A stretch of 64,000 nucleotides of DNA from Thermodesulfobacteriota bacterium (lineage in GTDB: Bacteria; Desulfobacterota_D; UBA1144; Nemesobacterales; UBA2774). Both the position numbers and the translations under genes were made by a program. Positions within the stretch are counted from its first letter, which is position 1. The number at the start of each line of letters is the position of its first letter. The notes beneath the pieces are model-generated. The model did no database searches, was not told where the DNA came from, and worked only from the letters and a program-made list of their open reading frames with translations. Of the stretch, positions 1 to 8,126 are shown one piece after another. The stretch is from assembly GCA_040754335.1 (NCBI GenBank), contig JBFMCV010000004.1, positions 363,870-427,869 on the forward strand, in the 5' to 3' direction.

Positions 1-464
1 ATACATACTTCGTCGTAGCTCATATGCACTATGTAATGATAGGCGGAACGGTGATGGGGTTCTTCGGGGCTCTCCACTTCTGGTTCCCGAAGTGGTTCGG
101 CAAGATGTTTAACGAAACCGTTGCGAAGATCGCGTGGCTCTTCATTTTCATAGGCTTCAACGTCACGTTCTTCCCGCAGTTCTTTTTGGGGGTTCAGGGA
201 ATGCCCAGGAGATATGCCACGTATCCGGCGGAGTTTGAGTCGCTTATGTCGCTATCGACTTACGGCTCCTGGATACTGGGGTTCGGCATATTCATCATGA
301 CAATCAACCTCATAGCAGGTCTGATTAACGGAGAAAAAGCCCCTCAAAACCCCTACGGTTCGCTTTCGCTCGAATGGCAGGTGCCTTCGCCCCCGCCGCT
401 CGAGAATTTTGAGGAAATACCGCATGTCACCGACTGGACGTACGGTTACGGAAAAAAGAAATAA
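1..464 (+). CDS. ctaD: Cytochrome c oxidase subunit I, C-terminal part (5' end outside window)
   Basis: Catalytic subunit of the aa3-type heme-copper oxidase in the inner membrane; only the C-terminal ~150 residues are present. The open frame enters from the left edge (first full codon at base 3) and begins TYFVVAHMHYVM, the conserved segment around the heme a/a3 histidines of subunit I. Membrane helices follow, and then the usual subunit I tail with a WQVPSPPPLENFEEIP-like motif. The downstream genes are subunit III, subunit IV and heme A synthesis, so this is the last part of a ctaD-E-F-A-B cluster. The ATG at 24 is internal and not a real start. Subunit II and cytochrome c are expected upstream but cannot be seen. 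Confidence 0.96.
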   Translation, partial: TYFVVAHMHYVMIGGTVMGFFGALHFWFPKWFGKMFNETVAKIAWLFIFIGFNVTFFPQFFLGVQGMPRRYATYPAEFESLMSLSTYGSWILGFGIFIMTINLIAGLINGEKAPQNPYGSLSLEWQVPSPPPLENFEEIPHVTDWTYGYGKKK

Positions 465-476
465 TCGGAGGCCCAA

Positions 477-1082
477 ATGGGAGAAGCTAGCGTAGAACAC
501 ACACACGGCCATCACATGGATCCTGTTGTCGAGTACAAGTCCTCGAAGCTCGGCATGTGGCTGTTCCTCGGGACGGAGATCCTGCTTTTCGGAGGGCTTT
601 TCGCGGCTTACGCGATTTTCCGCGCAAAGTACCCCGAGATGTTTTTCGAGCAGCACGTGGAGCTCAATAAGAAGCTTGGTGCCGTAAACACGTGCATACT
701 GATATTCAGCAGCTTGACCATGGCCATGGGGGTCTCTGCTATTCAGCGCGGGAAGCAGAAGGCAACCGCCATACTGATCCTGATTACAATACTCTGCGGT
801 CTCGCATTCGGCGTCGTGAAGTATTTCGAGTACAGCGCCAAGTTCCATCATCACATCTACCCTGACACGAGCATATTCTTCTCACTGTATTTTATGATGA
901 CCGGGCTCCACATGCTTCACGTCTTTATCGGACTCGCTATTCTTGCAGTTATAATGGTCCTGACGCTCAAGGGAAAGTTCACGGCCAAGTACAACACCCC
1001 TGTCGAAGTTGGAGGGCTTTACTGGCACCTGGTGGACCTGATCTGGATATATCTTTTCCCGTTACTTTATCTCATAGGCTGA
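477..1082 (+). CDS. ctaE: Cytochrome c oxidase subunit III
   Basis: Membrane subunit of the terminal oxidase that stabilises subunit I and is thought to help proton uptake. The 201-residue length and about five hydrophobic helices match the short bacterial form without the first two helices. Family signatures include FFSLYFMMTGLHMLHVFIG around residue 140 and GGLYWHLVDLIWIYLFPLLY near the C-terminus. The N-terminus is His-rich (HTHGHHMD). The start at 477 is supported by a GGAGG about 6 bases upstream. It lies 12 bases after ctaD and 15 before ctaF, so the three are probably cotranscribed. Confidence 0.96.
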   Translation: MGEASVEHTHGHHMDPVVEYKSSKLGMWLFLGTEILLFGGLFAAYAIFRAKYPEMFFEQHVELNKKLGAVNTCILIFSSLTMAMGVSAIQRGKQKATAILILITILCGLAFGVVKYFEYSAKFHHHIYPDTSIFFSLYFMMTGLHMLHVFIGLAILAVIMVLTLKGKFTAKYNTPVEVGGLYWHLVDLIWIYLFPLLYLIG

Positions 1083-1097
1083 ACGGAGGAAATAAGT

Positions 1098-1406
1098 ATG
1101 GCTACTCATTCACATACTGAAGAACACCACATAACGAGCAACAAGACATACATAATAGTATGGGTCGCGCTCATGGTTATGACGGCTATCACGGTATATG
1201 TGTCGTATATCAATTTCGGTATGCTCAACATTGTCATTGCGCTCGTGGTCGCCTCGATAAAAGCGTCCATAGTGGCACTTTATTTCATGCACCTGAAGTT
1301 CGAGGATTCGATCACGTGGGTATTTGCGCTCTTCCCGCTCAGCCTCCTGGCGTTACTCATCGGGATGACGATTACTGACACGTTTACGAGGACTATAGTC
1401 CCTTAG
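1098..1406 (+). CDS. ctaF: Cytochrome c oxidase subunit IV (prokaryotic COX4 type)
   Basis: Small accessory membrane subunit of bacterial heme-copper oxidases. It is 102 residues with a His-rich N-terminus (HSHTEEHH) followed by three hydrophobic segments. The second contains ASIKASIVALYFMHLKFE, the recognisable core of the prokaryotic COX4 family. A GGAGG stands a few bases before the ATG. It is the third gene of the oxidase cluster, and its position after subunit III is the usual one. Confidence 0.9.
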   Translation: MATHSHTEEHHITSNKTYIIVWVALMVMTAITVYVSYINFGMLNIVIALVVASIKASIVALYFMHLKFEDSITWVFALFPLSLLALLIGMTITDTFTRTIVP

Positions 1407-1418
1407 ATTCAATTATTC

Positions 1419-2273
1419 ATGATTGCTAAAATTACCCTTTTTCTTCTCTTTCTTCTCTTAATCTGGGGTAATCTGGTTGCCGGTCTTAAAGCGGGACTCG
1501 CGTGTCCGGATTGGCCGTTATGTCACGGGACGGTGCTCCCCCCTTTCAGGTGGGATATATATATGGAGTTCATGCACCGTATAATAGGTGGCGTGACCTC
1601 TCTTTTTCTCGTCATCCTTTCCTATCAGAGGTTCCGCGCTTACCGGGGCTCCGTAAAGCTGGTCCCCGTGACGATCGTGCTCCTTCTCCTGGCGCAGATC
1701 GTCCTCGGCGGCATTGTAGTGCTGCTCGAGCTGCCCGTAGACCTCACGACCTACCATTTTGCGAATGCGATCGTGATATTCTCACTGACTCTTTATATCG
1801 CGTTTTACGACGGCAAGAAGAAGATGCCGCATTTCAATATCGGGGGCTATAAGGGGATATTCTTTTTTCTGGGGCTTCTTGTATTCGTTCAGGCGGTGCT
1901 TGGCGCGTATGTAAGACATTCAAACTCGGGTCTTGCCTGTCCGGATTTCCCTACATGTCTCGGCTACTGGATACCGCCCAACTTATCGGGGATCATACTT
2001 AACCACTTCGTACACAGAGTGGCGGCATACGTTATCACACTTACTGTACTTATACTCCTCGTCTCCTCGTACATGACCAAGGGGCTTCTGATGTACCGCA
2101 AGGCATTAGTGGCTCTCGTATGCCTCATCGCGCTACAGATCGCTCTCGGAGCGGGAGTAGTTCAAACGAAACTCAACTTCGCAATCACGGCGCTCCATCT
2201 CTCTTTCGCCCTGTTAATACTTTCTCTCGTACTTTATACTTGGTTCAGGGGGATGGAGGAAACTTGCCAATAA
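1419..2273 (+). CDS. ctaA: Heme A synthase (COX15/CtaA family)
   Basis: Inner-membrane hydroxylase that converts the C8 methyl of heme O to a formyl group, giving heme A for the oxidase encoded upstream. 284 residues with about eight helices in two repeated halves. Each half has an external cysteine-pair loop (CPDWPLC near residue 28 and CPDFPTC near 170). All four expected heme-ligand histidines are visible: MHRIIGG and YHFANA in the first half, VHRVAA and LHLSFA in the second. The start is 12 bases after ctaF and has no obvious Shine-Dalgarno, so translation may depend on coupling. Confidence 0.95.
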   Translation: MIAKITLFLLFLLLIWGNLVAGLKAGLACPDWPLCHGTVLPPFRWDIYMEFMHRIIGGVTSLFLVILSYQRFRAYRGSVKLVPVTIVLLLLAQIVLGGIVVLLELPVDLTTYHFANAIVIFSLTLYIAFYDGKKKMPHFNIGGYKGIFFFLGLLVFVQAVLGAYVRHSNSGLACPDFPTCLGYWIPPNLSGIILNHFVHRVAAYVITLTVLILLVSSYMTKGLLMYRKALVALVCLIALQIALGAGVVQTKLNFAITALHLSFALLILSLVLYTWFRGMEETCQ

Positions 2274-2300
2274 ACGGACTGTGGGGAATGACAGGGATAC

Positions 2301-3215
2301 ATGAATACGATCGGACACATTGACAGGGCGCCTGCGAAGATAGTCGTCTCGACCATACTGCTTTCGAAGCCGGGGATAATTCTGAGCGTCGCGTTCACCG
2401 GTTTCGCCGGCATGGTCCTGGCAAACCGCGGGATACCACCCCTCGTATTGACGCTGTTGGCCGTGCTTTCCCTGCTCCTGAGCGCCGCAGGCTCCGCGAT
2501 ACTCAACAACGTACTCGACAAGCAGATAGATACGCTCATGAGCAGGCTCAGCAAGCGTGTGGACGCGCTCGAAGTCGTAGGCGAAAAGACGGCCACGCTC
2601 ATATCCCTCGTATTCATAGCCGTTTCGCTGTTTGTTTCTTTTTATTATCTGAACGCGGTGAACGGTGCGCTCATAATTGCGGCCATCCTGAGCTACACGC
2701 TCCTCTATACCCTTTATCTCAAGCGGAGCTCCCCTTACGGCACCATACTCGGCGGGCTCCCGGGAGCGCTGCCCGTGCTGGTCGGATACACGGCGGTGAA
2801 CCCCCACATCGGCGTTGACGGAATAATACTGTTCACGTTCATGATGCTCTGGCAGCCCCCTCACTTCTGGGCGCTCGCCCAGAAATACAAGCTCGATTAC
2901 AAGAAAGCGGGCGTGCCCGTCATGCCCGTGGCGCTCGGCTCGAAGTTTACGAACGTAATGATACTCCTCTACTCAATAGCGCTCCTGCCGCTCTCGCTTT
3001 CGCTCTGGATACTGCATTACTGCTCCGACTATTACGCCGTCTTCGCGATCGTTTCGGGGCTCTATTTCGAATACGTGATTATACGGAGCGCGGTGAAGAA
3101 TACCGATTACGGCAAAGCGTTCGGCGCTTCCATTATATACATGCTGATTATAATGCTTTCCCTTATACTCGATCTTTCGTTCGGCTCCGCGAACGCCGCC
3201 GTCTGGAGTTTTTAG
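2301..3215 (+). CDS. ctaB: Protoheme IX farnesyltransferase (heme O synthase)
   Basis: UbiA-superfamily prenyltransferase that attaches a farnesyl group to heme B to give heme O, the substrate of CtaA just upstream. 304 residues with about nine membrane helices. The first aspartate-rich motif is NNVLDKQIDTLMSR near residue 75. The second conserved region is MLWQPPHFWALA followed by DYKKAGVPVMP near residue 205, both typical of CtaB. Last gene of the oxidase cluster; it converges on pepF, with a small hairpin between them. Confidence 0.95.
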   Translation: MNTIGHIDRAPAKIVVSTILLSKPGIILSVAFTGFAGMVLANRGIPPLVLTLLAVLSLLLSAAGSAILNNVLDKQIDTLMSRLSKRVDALEVVGEKTATLISLVFIAVSLFVSFYYLNAVNGALIIAAILSYTLLYTLYLKRSSPYGTILGGLPGALPVLVGYTAVNPHIGVDGIILFTFMMLWQPPHFWALAQKYKLDYKKAGVPVMPVALGSKFTNVMILLYSIALLPLSLSLWILHYCSDYYAVFAIVSGLYFEYVIIRSAVKNTDYGKAFGASIIYMLIIMLSLILDLSFGSANAAVWSF

Positions 3216-3239
3216 GGAGCTTGTCCGGAAGGTTATAAA

Positions 3240-3255
3240 CACGGGATCCCCCGTG
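3240..3255. terminator. Short GC-rich hairpin between convergent ctaB and pepF
   Basis: CACGGG and CCCGTG form a perfect 6-bp stem with a 4-base loop in the 57-base gap between convergent genes. No T-run follows on either strand, so intrinsic termination is only a guess from its position. Confidence 0.3.
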
Positions 3256-3272
3256 AGGGAGTGTCCGTACCT

Positions 3273-5093
3273 TTAAACCTTCATATTCTTTAGGAGCTTC
3301 TTGAGCTGCATGAGCGGTTCACTCAGCGAGTTTATGGACTCCACCCAGAAATCCGGTGATTCGAGGTCCCTGCCGATGCTCCTCTTCGCCACGTTCACGG
3401 CCGTGTCCGAGCCCGAAAGCCTCAGGAACTCCTCGTACTTCGGAAGGAACCCCTTCCCCTCTCTCCTGAACATCGAGAAGAGGCCCCGGCTCAACAGGTA
3501 TCCGAACGTATACGGGAAGTTGTAGAACGTGATGCCCGTTATATAGAAATGGAGCTTCGACGCCCAGAAATAAGGGTCTTCGCCGCCCTCTTCGAGCACG
3601 TCGCCGAATATCCTCCGCTGTGTGACGGCCATAAGCTCCTTGAGCCTGCTGACGCTCACCTCGCCCTCCTGCCGTTCTTCATAGAAAGCCTTCTCGAATT
3701 CGTACCGGACCGGGATGTCCATGAGGTAAATGGCCCCGTGGTTTACCTCCATGTCGAGCGTAAGCGCTTTCTCCACGTCGTCGATCGAAGGGTCTTCGAG
3801 CACTCCTTCCGTGAGTATCATCTCGCCGAAAGTGGACGCCGATTCGGCGAGCGTCATGGGATAGAAATGAGAATAGGGGCGAATGTCGCTCATTACGTAG
3901 CTGTGAAACGCGTGTCCCGCCTCGTGGGCGAGCGTCAGCACGTCCCCGAGTGTCTCGTTGTATGTCATGAAGATCCTCGACTCTTTCGTGAGTAGCGACC
4001 CGGTACAGAACCCGCCGGGACGTTTGCCCTCGCGCGGCTCCCAGTCGATCCACTCGTTCTTATACACGCCGTCTATGAACTTGCCGAGCCTGGGATAGGA
4101 CGCGGCGAACGAGTTCTTGACCATCTTCTTCGCCATGCTCCATGTGAGCTTCTGCCCGGACTCGAGATCTAACGGCGCCCCGAGGTCATACCAGGCTATG
4201 TTGTCCCGCTTCATAGTTTCGGCTTTAAACCTGAGTATGCTCCTCGGGAGCTCGAGCTCCGAGTATATTGCTTCGAACATAGCGTCGAGCGTTTTTCTGC
4301 TGATCGAGGACTGGAAAAGGGCGACATCAAGGAAATGGTCTATGCCCCTGTATTTATTGAGCGTGAGCCGTGTGCCCGCGATAGCGTTTAACGCCGCGGC
4401 CGCAGTATCCTCTATGTTCTGCCACGCCCTGTTCCCTCCCTCGAATGCGGCTTTTCTGATCTCCCTCTCGGGTTTTTCCATGAGGGACCTTCTCTGCGAG
4501 ATAGGCAGCGTCCTGACGGTGCCGTCGGGATACGTCATCTCGAATTCGAGCTTGCCCGATACGGTGTCGTATAGCCTTCCCCAGGCGCTGATTCCGTCGA
4601 CTCCGAGGTCGGCCGCCAGCACTTCCCGCTCCGTGTTCATTTTCTTCTGTGAGTCTTCCCACAGCCTTGAGAGATAGTATTTGCAGCTCGCGAGCGGCGC
4701 GCTCTCTTTTAACGATGCGAAGTCTTCTTCGGATGCGTCCTTTATTCCCCTCATGAGCTCTACCTTGAGCTTCGAGAATTCCGCTCCGAGCGCCGACATC
4801 TCTGCCTCTTCCCTGAGATAGTCTTCGTTAAGCCCGTCGGCCGCTGATAAACATCCGATATAGGAATCGATGTGCGTGTAGCGCGCGACGAGGTCTTCGT
4901 TCCTGAGAAAGACGTCCTCCCATTCGTTTCGGTTAGTGTCGTCGAGGGGTGCTAAAGCCGAGGCCTTTTCCTTCACCAGCTGTATATCCCTCTTGAGGTT
5001 CTCCTTGAATTCTTTCATCTCAGGTCCGTTGAACCCGGGGAAGTAGCTCGAGAGGTCCCAGTTCATTTTTGCGGTCGAATCGTTTATGGTCAT
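3273..5093 (-). CDS. pepF: Oligoendopeptidase F (M3 family metallopeptidase)
   Basis: Cytosolic zinc peptidase that cleaves short peptides, probably recycling peptide fragments. 606 residues, the normal length for the PepF/M3B group. The zinc motif HEAGH lies in TLAHEAGHAFHSYV around residue 390, and the third ligand glutamate is in AESASTFGEM about 27 residues later. A GGAGG directly upstream of the ATG at 5093 supports the start. It stands alone, followed on the same strand by nothing obviously related. Confidence 0.93.
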   Translation of the reverse strand: MTINDSTAKMNWDLSSYFPGFNGPEMKEFKENLKRDIQLVKEKASALAPLDDTNRNEWEDVFLRNEDLVARYTHIDSYIGCLSAADGLNEDYLREEAEMSALGAEFSKLKVELMRGIKDASEEDFASLKESAPLASCKYYLSRLWEDSQKKMNTEREVLAADLGVDGISAWGRLYDTVSGKLEFEMTYPDGTVRTLPISQRRSLMEKPEREIRKAAFEGGNRAWQNIEDTAAAALNAIAGTRLTLNKYRGIDHFLDVALFQSSISRKTLDAMFEAIYSELELPRSILRFKAETMKRDNIAWYDLGAPLDLESGQKLTWSMAKKMVKNSFAASYPRLGKFIDGVYKNEWIDWEPREGKRPGGFCTGSLLTKESRIFMTYNETLGDVLTLAHEAGHAFHSYVMSDIRPYSHFYPMTLAESASTFGEMILTEGVLEDPSIDDVEKALTLDMEVNHGAIYLMDIPVRYEFEKAFYEERQEGEVSVSRLKELMAVTQRRIFGDVLEEGGEDPYFWASKLHFYITGITFYNFPYTFGYLLSRGLFSMFRREGKGFLPKYEEFLRLSGSDTAVNVAKRSIGRDLESPDFWVESINSLSEPLMQLKKLLKNMKV

Positions 5094-5225
5094 TTTTCCT
5101 CCGATCGGGTCGGGTCTTTATGCAATGAGATGTAAAAATCCCCAAGAAATATATCATACGAATGGACGGGTGTGTTTAATATCGACATTCGGGCCGGTCG
5201 CGCCTGTTTAAGAAATATTGAGCAT

Positions 5226-6029
5226 CTAGGAGAAAGCCTCGTCGAGGAGTTTTAAATGCGCCTCGGATAGCCGCCAGCCCGAGGCTCCGCAGTTTTCTAT
5301 CGTCCTCTGGACACTGTCCGATTTCGGGATCGCGACTACGTTCTCACGGGACGTGCACCAGTTGAGCGCGACCTGCGCCGTCGTTTTTCCAGTCCCGCGG
5401 GCTATCTCTTCTAACACCCTGATTCTCTTTGACGGCATGAATCGAGGCCTCGACGCGAGGTTGCCGTCGTCAAGCGGCGTGTATGCGAGTATTGTAATCC
5501 GGTTCTCAAAACAGTAGGGGAGCAAGTCTTCTTCGATCCCCCTCTCGTTCAGGTTGTAGAGGACCTGGTTCGATACTATCGGCGTGTGCCTCAAGGCCGC
5601 CTCGGCCTCTCTCAGGTCGTCGAGGTCGAAATTGCTCACGCCTATAAATCTCACGTAGCCTCTCTCGACGAGTGTCTCCATAGCATGCATGGTTTCCTTC
5701 ATTGGATAAGATGAGTTAGGCCAGTGGACCTGGTAGAGGTCGATATAGTCTGTTCCGAGCTCGGTGAGGCTCTCTTCCGCAGCGCGGAGCACGTCGTCGT
5801 AGCCGAGATGCCTGCCCGATACCTTGGTCGCAATAAATACACGGTCCCTCATCCCCTCGACCGCTTTGCCGACTATGCGCTCAGTCCCGTATCCCTCGGC
5901 CGTGTCGATGAGCGTAGCCCCGAGCTCTATGCCTTTCCGCAGGGGCTCCACGCCGCCCCTATACCGCCACGTCCCGAGCCCAATCTCCGGGATCATTACC
6001 CCCGTATTCCCAAGCTCTTTCAGTTCCAT
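5226..6029 (-). CDS. Aldo/keto reductase
   Basis: NADPH-dependent (beta/alpha)8-barrel oxidoreductase of the AKR superfamily. 267 residues. The catalytic tetrad can be read: Asp and Tyr in LIDTAEGYG (residues ~41-49), Lys in FIATKV, and His in YQVHWPN near residue 105. The cofactor-binding end has VVAIPKS near residue 230. The substrate cannot be deduced. It is divergent from the small gene at 6308 and about 130 bases upstream of the pepF start on the same strand, so it may be an independent unit. Confidence 0.9.
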   Translation of the reverse strand: MELKELGNTGVMIPEIGLGTWRYRGGVEPLRKGIELGATLIDTAEGYGTERIVGKAVEGMRDRVFIATKVSGRHLGYDDVLRAAEESLTELGTDYIDLYQVHWPNSSYPMKETMHAMETLVERGYVRFIGVSNFDLDDLREAEAALRHTPIVSNQVLYNLNERGIEEDLLPYCFENRITILAYTPLDDGNLASRPRFMPSKRIRVLEEIARGTGKTTAQVALNWCTSRENVVAIPKSDSVQRTIENCGASGWRLSEAHLKLLDEAFS

Positions 6030-6307
6030 GGAACGTAACTCCCGGATATCCCCGGTATTCTATCTTCTTAGGTAAAATGATAACAGATTTTCCGGGCTCG
6101 AATCGTATCTCACCCGATTACACAGTTGCTGGAACGCGGCTTCTGCGTACGAAGCCCCCGACACCGATTATTTTGCCGGGAGGATCTACTTATCGCTCGT
6201 TTACGTTACAGGGGAGTTTCAAAATCTGTCTATCGGTTATGTGGAAGCGCTGTATAATTGATACTAGGACGGCAAACGAAGTCGACGAGCCGGAAAGGAG
6301 ATATGCT

Positions 6308-6649
6308 ATGGCATACTACGAAGAGATAAAGCAGTATGACGTTGCTTATTACGCGGGGGGCAAGAACACGACCGGATATCCGTATCGAGCGATAATCGGG
6401 CTCAGGCGTGACGACTCCAGCCTGATCGGAGGCGCTTACTTTCACCGGGACCCGGCAACCATGCCCAACACGGACGATCAGACACCGTCGGGTTACGTGT
6501 GGTGTCATTATTCGTGGGAAGACTTTCCCGCGGTTCTGGATCTTCTGCGGAACGAAAAACCCGTTTTTGTCCGTTACGTGGCCGGGACATGGAGCGTCGC
6601 TTCAATAACAACATCGATTGAACCGATTGGTGAGGGTGAACAACCCTGA
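6308..6649 (+). CDS. Hypothetical protein, 113 residues
   Basis: I do not recognise the family. The frame is open further upstream, but the ATG at 6308 is preceded by AAAGGAGAT at ideal spacing, so I take this as the start. The product is soluble and rich in aromatic residues (MAYYEEIKQYDVAYY at the N-terminus), with no signal peptide or membrane segment. A central WCHYSWEDFPAVLDLLRNEKPV stretch suggests a compact fold. It lies in the accessory stretch between the aldo/keto reductase and the tRNA-Pro locus, and no neighbour suggests a role. Confidence 0.6.
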   Translation: MAYYEEIKQYDVAYYAGGKNTTGYPYRAIIGLRRDDSSLIGGAYFHRDPATMPNTDDQTPSGYVWCHYSWEDFPAVLDLLRNEKPVFVRYVAGTWSVASITTSIEPIGEGEQP

Positions 6650-6740
6650 CGTGTTCCATGTTTTCACGTTTTCCCCGATGCTTTATACCGCAACAAGCGA
6701 TAGTCCGTTTATCATGCTAAGGATTCTGTCCGCTCTGTTT
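6650..6740. other. Short AT-rich convergent gap
   Basis: Separates the convergent small gene and MazG-like gene. I see no strong hairpin or T-run here. Confidence 0.3.
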
Positions 6741-7091
6741 CTAAGCGGTCTCAGGAGTCCCGATTCGTGCTTTGGATTTTTCAATTGGATAATTTCTCTC
6801 GTTATTTTCGATTTTTTTATCCAGAGTTTCAATTACGTTGATTTTTAGATCGTGACTCATTAGTAAAACCCAATATAAAACATCGGCCAGCACTTCGCCG
6901 ATTTCTTCTTTATGTTCATTAACGTACTGCTCAATTTCTTCCGTTGATTTCCATTGAAAATGCTCCATCAATTCGCTGGCTTCAAGCACCATTGACAGGG
7001 CAATATCCTTAGGATTGTGAAATTGCTTCCGATAGCGGGCATCCCGAAATTCTATGATTTTCCTTATGATGTCTTTTAGTTCAGTGTTCAT
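6741..7091 (-). CDS. MazG-like / dCTPase-type nucleotide pyrophosphohydrolase
   Basis: All-alpha NTP pyrophosphohydrolase of the MazG/RS21-C6 group, which removes pyrophosphate from (d)NTPs and is generally thought to clear non-canonical nucleotides. About 116 residues. The magnesium-binding acidic pattern is visible as EASELMEHFQW near residue 40 and EEIGEVLADVLYWVLLM near residue 65. I prefer the ATG at 7091 (MNTELK) over the in-frame GTG at 7103, because GGAAGGTG lies upstream of the former and overlaps the latter. Its base composition is more AT-rich than the neighbouring core genes, and it may belong to the accessory region. Confidence 0.8.
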   Translation of the reverse strand: MNTELKDIIRKIIEFRDARYRKQFHNPKDIALSMVLEASELMEHFQWKSTEEIEQYVNEHKEEIGEVLADVLYWVLLMSHDLKINVIETLDKKIENNERNYPIEKSKARIGTPETA

Positions 7092-7190
7092 GGTATGGTT
7101 CACCTTCCGTCAAGCTGAGTTTAATATGAAGAATGAAATAGTATACACACTGTTTTTATATTATCCGATTCTGCCGGGCACTGCGTCTTT

Positions 7191-7505
7191 TCAATGCACG
7201 GTCATGCGGAAGAGTCTGCGCGGCCCCACAGCCGTACCCACCGAGCATAGAGTAGTTCCGGGTGCGACGCCCTTGAACCCGAGCCCGTCCGGTGAATTGA
7301 CCGACGTGACAATATTCGCGTCGTCGCAAAGGGACAGAATTACCGGGCATACGACAACGCCGGATTTACAGACTTTAAAGATTTCCCCGACCCGCAGCTC
7401 GACCTCATAAGGTTGGCCGGGCTCTTCTGTGTCCCCTGACTTCACATCACTGACGAACAAAATGAGGGCCAGAAATCCCGTAACCATTATTATTGCTGAC
7501 TTCAT
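7191..7505 (-). CDS. Small exported cysteine-containing protein
   Basis: Starting at the ATG at 7505 (GGAGC just upstream; an alternative ATG is at 7517), the product is ~105 residues. It has a signal peptide (MKSAIIMVTGFLALILFV, then SDVKSGD) and a mature domain of about 80 residues. The mature part has four cysteines and a pattern VELRVGEIFKVC...GLGFKGVAPGTTLCSVG. This recalls the small Ig-like beta domain found at the start of secretin/pilus-assembly proteins, but the resemblance is weak. The frame extends upstream to 7742 only because it runs through the tRNA; that extension is not coding. Confidence 0.55.
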   Translation of the reverse strand: MKSAIIMVTGFLALILFVSDVKSGDTEEPGQPYEVELRVGEIFKVCKSGVVVCPVILSLCDDANIVTSVNSPDGLGFKGVAPGTTLCSVGTAVGPRRLFRMTVH

Positions 7506-7682
7506 GCTGAGCTCCATTTTAAAAACCCGCTCCTGCGCACCTGGTTTCAATAATATATCATCTGTAGGAAATTGGGGAAAATGCCTTGTTTCGAAGTACT
7601 TGCAGGGGTCTCGATCTGAGCAATTTTTCTTCTCAATCAGCCTTGCAACAATTTCAAAATATTGTAAATTTATACCTCCGGC

Positions 7683-7760
7683 CGGGGTGTAGCTCAGATT
7701 GGCTAGAGCGTTGCGTTCGGGACGCAGAGGCCGCCGGTTCAAGTCCGGCCACCCCGACCA
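7683..7760 (+). tRNA. tRNA-Pro (anticodon CGG)
   Basis: Full cloverleaf. The acceptor stem CGGGGTG/CACCCCG starts with the C1-G72 pair typical of bacterial tRNA-Pro, and A73 and an encoded CCA follow. The D-arm is GCTC/GAGC. The anticodon arm is TTGCG/CGCAG with loop TTCGGGA, which gives anticodon CGG followed by G37. The T-arm is GCCGG-TTCAAGT-CCGGC. The last 48 bases recur at 9721-9768, about 2.0 kb downstream, which suggests this gene was an integration site. Confidence 0.95.
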
Positions 7761-8126
7761 TTAATTTCCGGGACTTTCAGCGATTTCTCAAATTACTCCC
7801 AAGCCCTAGCCAGTTGATTTGTCACTAAGTATTGATGAAATGCTAAGTTCTTGAAGAGCGACAATATCTACGGTTCTCCCGGGATATGGCCCGAGTCGGC
7901 TTCTGTTCAAGCCTCACAAGTTCTGCGAGAACATGCAAGGCTTCCCTGCTATTCAAATTATCTCCTGTGCATGAGCTGTATACAGGGTTTCATGTTAAAA
8001 AACTAGATTATATTATTGACTGGAGCATGGTCATTCCAGGAAGTTCACTATCTCCTTTTAGGAATGATTATTGTGGGTAACATTATCACAGCGTAAGTGG
8101 CGAGGTATTTTTAGGGAGGTGAAGTT
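7761..8126 (+). other. Non-coding stretch between tRNA-Pro and the RNB gene
   Basis: 366 bases with no credible gene on either strand, AT-rich around 7990-8030. The only clear element is a strong ribosome-binding site GGGAGGTGAA at the right end, serving the RNB gene. No integrase remnant could be recognised. Confidence 0.5.

Noticed and set aside
7506..7742. N-terminal extension of the small exported protein
   Set aside because: It runs antisense through tRNA-Pro and lacks a ribosome-binding site; the signal peptide and GGAGC place the start at 7505.
7586..7828. 80-residue plus-strand frame across the tRNA
   Set aside because: It is a translation through tRNA-Pro with no start signal or protein-like composition.
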